Positions 17,688 through 26,006 of a stretch of 41,881 nt of DNA are shown here, piece by piece. Below the pieces are notes generated by a model that did not search any database, had not been told where the DNA came from, and saw only the letters and a list, made by a program, of their open reading frames with translations. Source of the stretch: Halanaerobium congolense (GTDB lineage Bacteria; Bacillota; Halanaerobiia; Halanaerobiales; Halanaerobiaceae); assembly GCF_004366375.1 (NCBI RefSeq), contig NZ_SOEF01000025.1, forward strand, positions 1 through 41,881, in the 5' to 3' direction. Every line of letters starts with the position of its first letter. Within the stretch, counting starts at the first letter, position 1. A program made the position numbers and the translations under genes.

Positions 17688-18236
17688 ATGGAAGATACTT
17701 ATCAATACAACAAATATAAATTTTTAGAGAAGCTTTATACTCCAGTTGGAATTTTAATGGCAGGTATTTTACTGCAATTTTTTTACCCGGGAATTGGATT
17801 TTATCAAAAACTTTTAATTTATTTAATTTACCTTTCAGCAGTACTTTTATTTGCTTTTGATACCTTAGCTGTTATTATCAGCAGTTATAAAGTTTGGGAT
17901 AAAGAAATAATTTTGACAAACAGAACAATAGTTGTCAAAGGCAATGATCATTTAAAAACCAAGGTGGTAAATAGAAAAGATATAGAAAGAATTATTTTTC
18001 GGTCATTAAGAGGAGAAGATGTAGAAATACCACACTTTAGAAAACTTGAAGATATTGATGATAAACTTTATGAACTTGCCGGCAGGAAGTTTGTTATAAA
18101 ATATGATGAAGAAAATTCAGATGACATAAAAACTATAAATGCTGAAAATGAACTCGTAATTCATTTAGAATTACTTCCAGCAGAATTTATAGAAGACTTT
18201 ATTAAATGGTACCAGGCCGATATTTCTTTAGAGTAA
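17688..18236 (+). CDS. Small membrane protein of unknown function, possibly PH-like C-domain
   Basis: This 182-residue protein has two predicted transmembrane helices (about 20-38 and 44-66) followed by a soluble part of about 110 residues with alternating strands (KEIILTNRTIVVKG, NRKDIERIIFRSL, GRKFVIKYDEEN, ENELVIHLELLP). This resembles the arrangement of bacterial PH-domain membrane proteins, but I cannot assign it firmly. The ATG at 17688 is chosen because GGAGG at 17675-17679 fits it; the in-frame ATG at 17673 would overlap that site. It stands alone after the cheX terminator, and no clear terminator follows before the convergent gene. Confidence 0.75.
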   Translation: MEDTYQYNKYKFLEKLYTPVGILMAGILLQFFYPGIGFYQKLLIYLIYLSAVLLFAFDTLAVIISSYKVWDKEIILTNRTIVVKGNDHLKTKVVNRKDIERIIFRSLRGEDVEIPHFRKLEDIDDKLYELAGRKFVIKYDEENSDDIKTINAENELVIHLELLPAEFIEDFIKWYQADISLE

Positions 18237-18271
18237 TTTCAATTTGAATAAATTATAGCATCTAAGTCTTA

Positions 18272-18568
18272 TTATTTACTTTGAAGCTCTTCTAAATCAT
18301 AAAAAAATGAAAGAATTTCAGCAATAATAGTATAAAGTTCTTCGGGAATTTCATCTCCAACATTTAATTCTGCGAGTACTTGAACAACATCCTTATCTTC
18401 TTTGATAGGGATGTTTTCTTCTTTAGCTTTTTTTAAAATTTTTTCGGCAATATTTCCTTTACCACTGGCGATAATTTTTGGAGCACTATCTTTAGTGTGA
18501 TCATATTTTAAAGCAACCGTTTTTTTAAGATGTTCTTTATCCAAATTATTTTTGCTATCTGCTGCCAT
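18272..18568 (-). CDS. FlhB-like C-terminal-domain protein (YlqH/FlhB2 type)
   Basis: This 98-residue protein corresponds to the cytoplasmic C-terminal domain of the flagellar export switch protein FlhB, without the membrane part. The segments TVALKYDHTKDSAPKIIASGKG and AKEENIPIKEDKDVVQVLAELNVGDEIPEELY match that domain. The autocleavage NPTH motif of full FlhB is absent, as in the stand-alone homologues (B. subtilis YlqH type). It has its own ATGAGG-type ribosome site. Before insertion of the ISL3 element it would have started about 22 bp after the FliK-like gene, making a two-gene unit. The function of such stand-alone proteins is not settled; interference with or assistance to export switching is possible. 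Confidence 0.85.
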   Translation of the reverse strand: MAADSKNNLDKEHLKKTVALKYDHTKDSAPKIIASGKGNIAEKILKKAKEENIPIKEDKDVVQVLAELNVGDEIPEELYTIIAEILSFFYDLEELQSK

Positions 18569-18587
18569 CTTTTTTCCTCATTTCAGT

Positions 18588-18595
18588 TTTATATT
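18588..18595. repeat. Target site duplication, left copy
   Basis: The octamer TTTATATT directly precedes the ISL3 element and is repeated exactly at 20037-20044. This is the 8-bp duplication expected of the ISL3 family and proves insertion into a previously continuous locus. Confidence 0.92.
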
Positions 18596-20036
18596 GGCTC
18601 TTCGCTATTTAGTGTGGGTAACACAAATGTCATATATTAACATTAATGGTAACATGGAATATAAATACACTCTCAATACAGCATAAATTTAGACTTAAAT
18701 AAATGCTTGAGGTAAATCAAAATCAAGTTTACCGCACTTTAAATAGATAGCTGTCATGAAATTATTTAAATTCCTAAATCCTCTGGCTTTTCTTTTTATG
18801 GTCTGAACAATACTGTTTAAGCCTTCTAAGATTCCATTGTTAATATGACTTTCAATATAATTCATTATGCCCTGCCAGTGTCTGTTAATAAATCGACCTA
18901 TTTCAACCATTGGTTCCAGCTGACTGCGGATCGCCCAGAGATACCATTTTTGTAGATAGCTTGCTGCTGTTGTGAGGTCATCTATATCCCAAAACTCCTG
19001 TAAAGCTAATTTAAGATTATAGGCTCTCAATGTTTTTAGATTCATCTCAGATAATGATTTGAACTTTTTCTGTTGTTTTTTAGTTAGATTGTTCTTGTTT
19101 TTAAGCCAGATGTATCTTGTCTTTTTGAGTTCCTTGTTATCAGACTGTTCATTGCGTCTGACCTGATCTACAGCTTTGTTAACGGCTTTCATTACGTGAA
19201 ACTTATCAAAGGTAACCTTAGCTTGAGAAAAGTTTTCAGCAACGCCTTTAATAAAAGCAGGAGACATATCACAGCAGACTTTTTTAATGTTTTTAGGATC
19301 ACCATTATGTGATTTTAGACTTAAGGCAAAAGAATCAACAGTTGAAGAGTCTTTACCTTCAGTAATATAGATTATTTTTGATTGATCCAGATCTACAAAT
19401 ATTGTGATGTAATTATGTCCTTTTTTGCTTGAAGTTTCATCAATACCAATTTTATTGGTGCTGCTGTAGTCTTCTTTAGCACGGGCTTCATCGACATAAC
19501 GGTTTAATATTCTCCAGAGTCTTGTATCGTGTTCGCCGACTAAATCAGCTATTTCATTGACAGTCATTGCTTTTGCTAATTCCATAATGAAGGCTTCAAA
19601 AAGCATTGTAAAGCCTGAACCTGGTTCAGCCCAGGGTGCTTTCACCTGAAGCACTCCATGTTCTGTACATTTTGTTCTCGGCATTTTAGCATGTATATAG
19701 GCTCTATACTGAAAGAAGTTAAGATGTCTCCAGGTTCTTTCTTTAGTATCGTGAATGGATGATTTTTTACCACACTCAGGGCAGGGGAATTTACTGCCTC
19801 TTTTATGAGAAATGTAGATATCAAGTCGACCATCATCTTTATTAAAATCTAATTTATCAAGTTTCCATGGGTCATTAATTCCTAAAGCCTGGGTGAATAA
19901 ATCTATATTATTAAACATTAAAATCATCTCCTGTTATAGTATAGGTAAAGTATACCATAATTGGAGATTGAAATGAACAAATTCAACGAGATTAAATAAA
20001 AGAACAATGAAAACCCACACTAAATAGCGAAGAGGC
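18596..20036 (-). mobile_element. ISL3-family insertion sequence, complete
   Basis: This 1441-bp element has inverted ends that match at 23 of 24 bases (left GGCTCTTCGCTATTTAGTGT..., right GCCTCTTCGC... when reversed). One ISL3-type transposase fills most of it. Both ends and both 8-bp target duplications are intact, so it is complete and inserted as a simple event. The insertion falls exactly at the TAA of the FliK-like gene, and the duplication preserves that stop. Confidence 0.93.
18695..19918 (-). CDS. ISL3-family transposase
   Basis: This 407-residue transposase has an N-terminal zinc-finger-like segment (CPECGKKSSIHDTKERTWRHL), as usual in ISL3 proteins. DDE residues can be placed in IGIDETSSKKGHNY (Asp), CCDMSPAFIKG (Asp) and GILEGLNSIVQTIKRKARGF (Glu). 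The second ATG at 19918 is preferred because the AGGAG site directly abuts the first ATG at 19927 and leaves 9 bases to the second. The frame is intact, so the protein may be active. It is transcribed in the same direction as the interrupted FliK-like/FlhB-like pair, so readthrough could still express the downstream gene. Confidence 0.93.
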   Translation of the reverse strand: MFNNIDLFTQALGINDPWKLDKLDFNKDDGRLDIYISHKRGSKFPCPECGKKSSIHDTKERTWRHLNFFQYRAYIHAKMPRTKCTEHGVLQVKAPWAEPGSGFTMLFEAFIMELAKAMTVNEIADLVGEHDTRLWRILNRYVDEARAKEDYSSTNKIGIDETSSKKGHNYITIFVDLDQSKIIYITEGKDSSTVDSFALSLKSHNGDPKNIKKVCCDMSPAFIKGVAENFSQAKVTFDKFHVMKAVNKAVDQVRRNEQSDNKELKKTRYIWLKNKNNLTKKQQKKFKSLSEMNLKTLRAYNLKLALQEFWDIDDLTTAASYLQKWYLWAIRSQLEPMVEIGRFINRHWQGIMNYIESHINNGILEGLNSIVQTIKRKARGFRNLNNFMTAIYLKCGKLDFDLPQAFI

Positions 20037-20044
20037 TTTATATT
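20037..20044. repeat. Target site duplication, right copy
   Basis: TTTATATT is identical to 18588-18595. On the minus strand it contains the stop codon of the FliK-like gene. Confidence 0.92.
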
Positions 20045-21621
20045 TTTATATCAATATGCCTATATTTACCTTCTTGATTGCTATCATTTAATTCAGGAAG
20101 AATAATTTTATTAAAAAATTTAGTTTTTTCTTCTTCGAAATCCTCAAAATTTTCTATATGAACTCGATTAATTTCAAAATCATTTTTATAGAGAGCTGAC
20201 TGTAATTTAGCAATATTATCTTTGATCAATTCTGCAGTTTCATGGCTTTCAGTAAAAAAACTGGTGTTAATTTTTTTTTGGTTAATATTAATATTGCTTT
20301 TAATTGGTCCTATGTTTTCAAACTCCAAAATAAAAGTAATGTTATAACCTGTATTACTTTGTTCAGCTTTATTTTCATCACCACTATTTTTTTCGATTTT
20401 TAAGAGCAGTGAAGACATTTTATTTTCTTGTAATTGGACTGGAATTTCTAAAGCCAGCATTAGAGGAGTATTTATATCCTGCTGCTGTAAATTAATTATT
20501 TTTTGTCCCAAAAAATTATCAGCAATTTTTTCTTCACTTTCACCACCACTTTTATTAAAAAGTGAAACTATTTGATCAGAAATCTTAGAAAAATCATTTA
20601 ATTTTGCTGCAATTTTAGCTGCTTCTGTATTTAGATCTAAAGTTGATTCATTTTTATTAATAATTGAAGAATTATTTTCAAGCAGATTTTTAAACAACTC
20701 ATTTTTGCTTTCAATTTCAGTAATCATATTTTCAAGATTAGAATTCTGAAAATTTGTTTTCATTTCATCAACTAAGCTTTCGGCTAAAGGAAGCTGGTTG
20801 TTCTCTAGAAAAGCAAATGATTTTAATACAGCAGTCTTTTCAGAAAAAGATTCAATATTATTTTCAGCTAAATAATTATTTAGGATTTTAATAGTATTTT
20901 GATCAAAGTTTTTAGCAGTAGTATCTAGATTATTTAAAATTAGAGTTTTTGTCTCCTGGTCTAAATTATTAAAACTATTCAAAAAATCAGGACTTAAGTT
21001 ACTAATGTTTTCATTATTTGCTGGAGGAGCCGGAGTGGATTCAGGATTTTGTACATTTAAATTTTGAGTTGAAGCAGCCGCTTCTTTATTTAGTGTGTTT
21101 TGAGATGGTTCAGTTAAACTATTTAAATCTATTATAGATTCTTTTAGTTCAGATAAAGATGAATTTTCTAGAAGCTGACTTAGTTGTTCCTCACTTATTG
21201 AATTATTGGAGTTGATATATTGTTCAAGATCAGCCGCCAGATTTCCATTATTATTAAAAATTGATCGTAATGCATCAACAAATTTTTCTGAGTAGGGAAG
21301 ACCATTACTTTCTAAAAAGGCAAAAGCTTTTATAACCGCCATTTTATCTTGAGTATTTAAGGCCGGTTTATTACCCAAATACTCTAAAAGTTGACCTACT
21401 GTTTTTTCATTTAACGGCATTTCTAATTTAGCCCAGCTGTCGAGCAGCATTTTTTGGGTATCATCTTCTAAAGATGCAATCAGCCTAAAAATCTCTGGTA
21501 AATGTTCAACCCCTTTATTTTTGACCTTGCTTTCATCTGTATTTAAATTATCAGTATTTAGAGTCTGCCTCAAAATACCGATATCAAGTTTTCTAATTGG
21601 TGCTAATCCATTTAAATCCAT
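20038..21621 (-). CDS. FliK-like protein (flagellar hook-length control C-domain)
   Basis: This 527-residue acidic, Asn- and Ser-rich protein probably works with flagellar export. The C-terminal 110 residues (NITFILEFENIGPIKSNINI through QSALYKNDFEINRVHIENF) resemble the FliK hook-length control C-domain. The N-terminal part has two related helical repeats of about 90 residues, sharing KMAVIKAFAFLESNGLP and KTAVLKSFAFLENNQLP, separated by a Pro/Asn-rich linker. The ATG at 21621 is chosen for its GAAGGAG site; an in-frame ATG at 21657 has none. The downstream partner is the FlhB-like gene, now separated by the ISL3 element, the same pairing as ylqG-ylqH of B. subtilis. The assignment rests on C-domain pattern and context. 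Confidence 0.75.
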   Translation of the reverse strand: MDLNGLAPIRKLDIGILRQTLNTDNLNTDESKVKNKGVEHLPEIFRLIASLEDDTQKMLLDSWAKLEMPLNEKTVGQLLEYLGNKPALNTQDKMAVIKAFAFLESNGLPYSEKFVDALRSIFNNNGNLAADLEQYINSNNSISEEQLSQLLENSSLSELKESIIDLNSLTEPSQNTLNKEAAASTQNLNVQNPESTPAPPANNENISNLSPDFLNSFNNLDQETKTLILNNLDTTAKNFDQNTIKILNNYLAENNIESFSEKTAVLKSFAFLENNQLPLAESLVDEMKTNFQNSNLENMITEIESKNELFKNLLENNSSIINKNESTLDLNTEAAKIAAKLNDFSKISDQIVSLFNKSGGESEEKIADNFLGQKIINLQQQDINTPLMLALEIPVQLQENKMSSLLLKIEKNSGDENKAEQSNTGYNITFILEFENIGPIKSNININQKKINTSFFTESHETAELIKDNIAKLQSALYKNDFEINRVHIENFEDFEEEKTKFFNKIILPELNDSNQEGKYRHIDIKI

Positions 21622-21739
21622 AATGTCAACTCCTTCAAATATAATGCATGTATTCATTCAATTCTATAAAATTGATTAAAATCCTTTAATTTATTCAGAT
21701 AAATAAGCTTAAATTAGTTTAAAAATTTAATTTTAGTTA

Positions 21740-21789
21740 TTGACATTTGATTATAATTATTATATTGTTATATTCAAATAATACAATAT
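21740..21789 (+). promoter_or_regulatory. Promoter and inverted repeat upstream of the polyferredoxin-flavin reductase gene
   Basis: A perfect TTGACA lies at 21740-21745; TATTGT at 21763-21768 gives a 17-bp spacer. An inverted repeat ATATTGT (21762-21768), 14 bp, ACAATAT (21783-21789) overlaps the -10 and the likely transcription start, where a repressor would act. A GGAGGG site at about 21797-21802 precedes the gene. Regulator identity is unknown. Confidence 0.55.
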
Positions 21790-21808
21790 TATAATTGGAG
21801 GGATTTAA

Positions 21809-23284
21809 ATGGAAAATATTGAGTCATTATATTATATTGAGACAAATAGAACTTTTACTATGCTGAGAAAATATGCCTGGATTTTTACCCTGACAGTTGC
21901 TATAGGTGGTTTATGGTTTCCTAAACTTGGACTTTTTGTTTTACCAGTAATGCTTGGTTTATCATTAACATCATTTTTTAAAGGAAGATACTGGTGTGGG
22001 AATATTTGTCCTCACGGCAGCTTATTTGATGCAGTGATGTTGAAATTTAGTAAAAACCGAGAAATACCCAAATTTTTTAAATCAAATATTTTAAGAATTG
22101 CTTTTTTAGCATTTTTCTCTTTTCAAGTTGGTAGAAAATTGATCAGAGTTATGGGGATTTATGGTCAGGCTCCATTTTTAGATAAATTAGGTTTTATTTT
22201 TGTAGCAAGCTATTTAATGGTTACAGTTTTAGGAGGAATTACCTCAATTTTTTATTCACCCAGAACCTGGTGCCAGTTCTGCCCAATGGGAACTATTCAG
22301 CAGGCAAGTTATAAGGCGGGAAAAGCTTTAGGGGTAAACCAAAAGACTGATGAAAAAGTAACAATTGAATCCACTGATCTCTGCCATGAATGTGGTATGT
22401 GTGCTAGAGTCTGTCCGATGCAGCTTGAACCATATCTAGAATGGAATGAAAATGGTCAATTAGATAACGAAAAATGTATTCGCTGCAATACCTGTATGGA
22501 AAACTGCCCAGCAGGAATTCTAGAAATCAAAAATGATGCAGCTTCTGATTTTAATGTCTGGGAAGAAGGCGAATTAGATTACTATAAAAAAGATGAAATT
22601 TCAGCGGTGATTGAAAATATTGAAGAGATGTCAGAAAATATCAAAGAATTTTCATTTAGACTGCAGAATCCAAATCAGATAGATGTTGAAGCTGGCCAAT
22701 TTATTTTGGTAAAAGTTTCTGAAAAGCATCAGATGTATAGAGCCTATTCTATTGCAGGAATAGAGGATGAAGGCAGTTTAATTAAAATAACTGTCATGAA
22801 AGTTGCTGATGGATATGGAACCAGCATTATTTTCTCAAAATTTAAAGAGGGGCAGGCGATTGAACTTAAAGGACCAATGGGTCATGAACTAGTTGTAGAT
22901 ACTGAGGCAGAAAATATAATGCTAGTTGGCGGAGGTATAGGAATAACTCCATTTATTCCAATTGTAGAATCTGTTGTTAATAACGAAAATAAGATTAAAA
23001 ATGCCAAACTAGTTTATGGGGTTAATAAAGAAAATCAGTTTTTATATAGAGACTTTTTTGAAAAAATGGAGGCTGAATCTGATAAATTCGAATTTATCCC
23101 GGTAGTAGCCTTTGATGATAATTGGGAAGGTGAAAAAGGATTTGTAACAGATGTTATGGATAAATATGATCTAGATGATTATAAGATTTACATGTGTGGT
23201 CCAGGACCAATGGAAGCAGCAGCCCGTAAACTTTTAGAAGAAAAAGATTTTGATCAGAGTCACCTTTATGCAGAATCAACTTAA
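21809..23284 (+). CDS. Fusion of NapH/CcoG-like membrane 4Fe-4S protein with FAD/NAD(P)-binding reductase
   Basis: This 491-residue membrane flavo-iron-sulfur protein has four or five transmembrane helices in residues 22-150, with cytoplasmic motifs WCGNICPHG (62-70) and WCQFCPMG (154-161) as in NapH/CcoG. Two ferredoxin clusters follow (CHECGMCARVCP at 192-203, CIRCNTCMENCP at 223-234). From about 262 a ferredoxin-NADP reductase-type module begins, with the FAD motif RAYSIAG (311-317), nucleotide-binding GGGIGITPF (374-382) and MCGPGPM (462-468). It probably moves electrons between NAD(P)H, flavin, Fe-S clusters and a membrane partner; direction and partner are unknown. It stands alone with its own promoter and terminator. 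Confidence 0.88.
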   Translation: MENIESLYYIETNRTFTMLRKYAWIFTLTVAIGGLWFPKLGLFVLPVMLGLSLTSFFKGRYWCGNICPHGSLFDAVMLKFSKNREIPKFFKSNILRIAFLAFFSFQVGRKLIRVMGIYGQAPFLDKLGFIFVASYLMVTVLGGITSIFYSPRTWCQFCPMGTIQQASYKAGKALGVNQKTDEKVTIESTDLCHECGMCARVCPMQLEPYLEWNENGQLDNEKCIRCNTCMENCPAGILEIKNDAASDFNVWEEGELDYYKKDEISAVIENIEEMSENIKEFSFRLQNPNQIDVEAGQFILVKVSEKHQMYRAYSIAGIEDEGSLIKITVMKVADGYGTSIIFSKFKEGQAIELKGPMGHELVVDTEAENIMLVGGGIGITPFIPIVESVVNNENKIKNAKLVYGVNKENQFLYRDFFEKMEAESDKFEFIPVVAFDDNWEGEKGFVTDVMDKYDLDDYKIYMCGPGPMEAAARKLLEEKDFDQSHLYAEST

Positions 23285-23369
23285 AAAATTAAGTTTATCT
23301 TCTAATAAGCTTTATAAAACAGCTGTAGTTTTAAATTGAATTCACCATAAAATATTCAATAGCAGCCTA

Positions 23370-23407
23370 AAACATCCTTATTTATTACAAATAAGGGTGT
23401 TTTTTTT
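23370..23407 (+). terminator. Rho-independent terminator after the polyferredoxin-flavin reductase gene
   Basis: A long stem (AAACAtCCTTATTT with AAATAAGGgTGTTT, one T-G pair) is followed by a run of T. It lies about 85 bp after the stop codon. Confidence 0.9.
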
Positions 23408-23485
23408 ATTTTTAATTAAATTTTAAAAAAACTATGTTATAATAGTTGTAGAAAATATATTAATGAATTGATGGGAGGGAATATA

Positions 23486-23779
23486 ATGTCAGAACACTGT
23501 GGAAACTGCGGCGGTGGTTCTAATGATTGCGGCAGCAGTGATTTAGATGAGGCTCAAATAGAAGAAATACTTGCAGAAAAAGAAAATCACAGAAGAAAAT
23601 ATACAGTTGAATATAGAATTAGCTTAGAAGAGATGGCCTGTCAGGCAGAAGAATTAATTGATAGAGTTAAAGCTTATACAGGGATAGTAGATGAAGTAGA
23701 ATTTACAGAAAAAGAGCTAATTATTTCTTACGATGATCGTTTGGTTACTCCTGCTGAAATTTCAGATTTAGTTCAATAA
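23486..23779 (+). CDS. Small protein with Cys/Gly-rich head and HMA-like fold, unknown function
   Basis: This 97-residue cytosolic protein has an N-terminus (HCGNCGGGSNDCGSSD, residues 4-19) with three Cys and many Gly that could bind a metal. After an acidic helix, residues 36-97 follow a strand-helix-strand-strand-helix-strand order (KYTVEYRISL, ACQAEELIDRVKAY, VDEVEFTEKELIISYDDRLV, TPAEISDLV). This resembles heavy-metal-associated domains but lacks their CxxC. GGGAGGG at 23473-23479 fixes the start; a TTG at 23468 lies before it. A TATAAT at 23438-23443 may be its promoter. It lies 33 bp before the TIGR00266 gene. A metal-related role is only a suggestion. Confidence 0.7.
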   Translation: MSEHCGNCGGGSNDCGSSDLDEAQIEEILAEKENHRRKYTVEYRISLEEMACQAEELIDRVKAYTGIVDEVEFTEKELIISYDDRLVTPAEISDLVQ

Positions 23780-23812
23780 GTTTGTAAAATAACAAGGGAA
23801 GAAGGGGTTAAA

Positions 23813-24610
23813 ATGAAGAGCCACGAAATTGACTTCGAAATTATTGGTGATGACATGCAGGTGGTAGAGGTAGAATTAGATCCAGAAGAAACTGTAATTG
23901 CTGAAGCTGGAGCAATGAACTGGATGGATAATGGAATTTCATTTGATACCAAAATGGGAGATGGCAGTGAAGCAAATAACTCTCTATTAGGGAAGGTTTT
24001 TGGAGCTGGTAAAAGAGCAATAACCGGTGAATCAATTTTTATGACTCATTTTACTAATACCGGTTATTCTAAAAAGAAAATTGCTTTTGCTGCACCGTAT
24101 CCCGGAAAAATAATTGCTTTAGAACTTTCGGAGTTACCCTTAAATCAATTCACCTGTCAAAAAGATGCTTTTTTATGTGCTGCTTTGGGAACAAAAGTTG
24201 ATATCACTTTTAATAAGAGATTTGGAAGTGGTTTATTTGGTGGCGAAGGATTTATTCTTCAAAAATTAAGTGGAGATGGGAGAGCTTTTGTTCATGCTGG
24301 CGGAACTGTAGTTAAAAAGGAATTAAACAATGATGAAATAAAAGTGGATACAGGCTGTCTGGTTGGATTTACAGCAGGTATAGATTATAATATTGAAAGA
24401 GCAGGAAATTTAAAATCAATGGTTTTTGGTGGGGAAGGATTATTTTTAGCTACTCTTAAGGGTAAAGGAACTGTTTATCTGCAGAGCCTGCCGTTTTCCA
24501 GACTTGCTGATAGAATTATTAAAAATGCTCCTCGTATTTCAGGTAAACAAAAAGGCGAAGGATCTGTTTTAGGTCAGATCGGAAATATTTTAGATGGAGA
24601 TAATTTTTAA
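23813..24610 (+). CDS. TIGR00266 / AIM24-family protein
   Basis: This 265-residue protein is of the AIM24-like family (TIGR00266), with a beta-rich, trimer-forming fold of unknown biochemical role. Typical segments are [15 protein letters not shown] near the N-terminus, the Gly-rich [26 protein letters not shown] in the middle and [23 protein letters not shown] towards the end. Length is normal for the family and no signal peptide is present. A GAAGGGG-type ribosome site precedes it. It follows the small Cys-rich gene by 33 bp and they may form an operon. Confidence 0.92.
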   Translation: MKSHEIDFEIIGDDMQVVEVELDPEETVIAEAGAMNWMDNGISFDTKMGDGSEANNSLLGKVFGAGKRAITGESIFMTHFTNTGYSKKKIAFAAPYPGKIIALELSELPLNQFTCQKDAFLCAALGTKVDITFNKRFGSGLFGGEGFILQKLSGDGRAFVHAGGTVVKKELNNDEIKVDTGCLVGFTAGIDYNIERAGNLKSMVFGGEGLFLATLKGKGTVYLQSLPFSRLADRIIKNAPRISGKQKGEGSVLGQIGNILDGDNF

Positions 24611-24631
24611 CTAAATTGTAATCTCCTTAAC

Positions 24632-24660
24632 TTGCAATACCTCCCGGGATATTAGATAAT
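24632..24660 (+). promoter_or_regulatory. Sigma-A-type promoter for the HD hydrolase gene
   Basis: TTGCAA at 24632-24637 and GATAAT at 24655-24660 are separated by exactly 17 bp, leaving a leader of about 55 nt before the ATG. No terminator for the preceding gene is evident between them. Confidence 0.6.
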
Positions 24661-24721
24661 ATATATTAATACCTATAATAATTAAAATAAATTTATTGAA
24701 ATAAATTAGGGAGGTAATATT

Positions 24722-25399
24722 ATGTTGACTTTAAAAGAAATAAAAGCAAATCCTGATTTCCAGCATATGATCAAAGAGGCTAATCATTATCTTTCAGAAA
24801 AAGGTTATACAGAACATGGTTTTAGACATGTTAATTATGTTTCTGAAACAACTGAAAGAATTTTAAAAGATTTAGGTTTTGATGATAAGACTGTTGAGTT
24901 TGGAGCTATTGCAGGATATTTACACGATGTTGGTAATATGTTTAATAGAAAACATCACGGAATTTCTGGGGCAAATATTGTCTATACAGAACTGAGAAGA
25001 TTGGATGTGCCTTTAAAAGATATTACAAAAATAACTACAGCAATTGCCAATCATGATGTTGATATTGGTAAAGCAGTGAGTCCAATTACAGCAGCTTTAA
25101 TTTTAGCTGATAAAAGTGATGCCCATAGAACTCGTGTTAATAAAAAAGATTCTACATTTATTCATGATCGGGTTAATTTGGCAATTATGGATTCAACAAT
25201 ATCAGTTGATTCAGAAGATGAAACAATAACTTTGAGCATAGATTATGATTCTTCGATCAGTCAGGTAATGGATTATTTTGAAATCTATTTATATAGAATG
25301 GAAATGTGTAAAGAAGCTGCTAAATATCTAGGCTGTCGTTTTAGATTGCTGATCAATGATTTAGAGCTTTTAGGTCATGTTAATTATCAAGAAGATTAG
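24722..25399 (+). CDS. HD-domain metal-dependent phosphohydrolase
   Basis: This 225-residue protein has an HD domain: a first His in HGFRHVNYV (about 32-40), the HD pair in YLHDVGNMF (about 80-86), a following HHGISGANI, and a distal Asp in LADKSDAHRTRV (about 132-143). Such domains hydrolyse phosphate esters, often of nucleotides or cyclic nucleotides. The C-terminal 65 residues (SVDSEDETITLSIDYDSS...) may form a small extra domain. A GGGAGG site supports the start. The gene is followed 40 bp later by the FxsA-like gene. The substrate is unknown. Confidence 0.88.
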   Translation: MLTLKEIKANPDFQHMIKEANHYLSEKGYTEHGFRHVNYVSETTERILKDLGFDDKTVEFGAIAGYLHDVGNMFNRKHHGISGANIVYTELRRLDVPLKDITKITTAIANHDVDIGKAVSPITAALILADKSDAHRTRVNKKDSTFIHDRVNLAIMDSTISVDSEDETITLSIDYDSSISQVMDYFEIYLYRMEMCKEAAKYLGCRFRLLINDLELLGHVNYQED

Positions 25400-25439
25400 A
25401 TTCTAAAAATATGATTATTTTTAACTGAGGAAGGTAAAT

Positions 25440-25940
25440 ATGTTTTATAAATTCTTATTGATCTTTATAGTAGTACCCTTAATCGAGTTATACTTTTTAC
25501 TTGAAATAAGTCAATTTATTGGTGTTTTTACAACTGTTATGGTAATAGTATTTACAGGAGCAGCAGGAGTTAGCATTGCTAAAAGGCAGGGTTATCAAGT
25601 AGTTAATAATATTCGTTCAACCCTTAATTCTGGTAAGATGCCAACAGATGATCTAATTAGTGCTTTACTAATTTTAATTGGTGGAGTAACCTTACTAACT
25701 CCAGGTTTTCTAACAGATATAACAGGTTTTCTATTAATCTTACCTGGCTCAAGAGATTTGATTGGGGCAGTTGTGAAAAAATACTTCCTCAAATATGTTA
25801 AAGAAAATAAAGTGGAAGTTCATTATGGTGGTCAATTCAATCAAAATCAGCAGCAAACTAATAATCAAAGAACTAATGATGATCAAAGTTATAAAGAAGA
25901 TTTCATTGATGTAGAAGCGGAAAAAGTAGAAGATGATTAA
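25440..25940 (+). CDS. fxsA: FxsA family membrane protein
   Basis: This 166-residue inner-membrane protein matches FxsA, named in E. coli for suppressing phage T7 exclusion by the F plasmid when overproduced. Family features are IFIVVPLIELYFLLEISQFIG at the N-terminus, the KRQGYQVVNNIRSTLNSGKMP loop and the GGVTLLTPGFLTDITGFLLILPGSR membrane segment. The C-terminus (about 120-166) is a Gln/Asn-rich, acidic cytoplasmic tail. A GAGGAAGG site precedes the ATG. It ends at a bidirectional terminator. The cellular role is not known. Confidence 0.92.
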   Translation: MFYKFLLIFIVVPLIELYFLLEISQFIGVFTTVMVIVFTGAAGVSIAKRQGYQVVNNIRSTLNSGKMPTDDLISALLILIGGVTLLTPGFLTDITGFLLILPGSRDLIGAVVKKYFLKYVKENKVEVHYGGQFNQNQQQTNNQRTNDDQSYKEDFIDVEAEKVEDD

Positions 25941-25960
25941 AAAAATAAATATCTGCAAAA

Positions 25961-25992
25961 AAATAGGAGCCAGTTTAAACTGGCTCCTTTAA
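25961..25992. terminator. Bidirectional rho-independent terminator
   Basis: A perfect 12-bp inverted repeat at 25965-25988 (AGGAGCCAGTTT and its complement) is flanked by A-rich sequence on one side and T-rich on the other. It sits between the ends of the convergent fxsA and 75-residue genes and probably serves both. Confidence 0.92.
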
Positions 25993-26006
25993 TATTGTTA
26001 TTTAGT

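Noticed and set aside
21762-21789. Rex operator
   Set aside because: The clostridial Rex site has TTGTTAA and TTAACAA four bases apart; here the arms are 14 bp apart and the inner bases differ.
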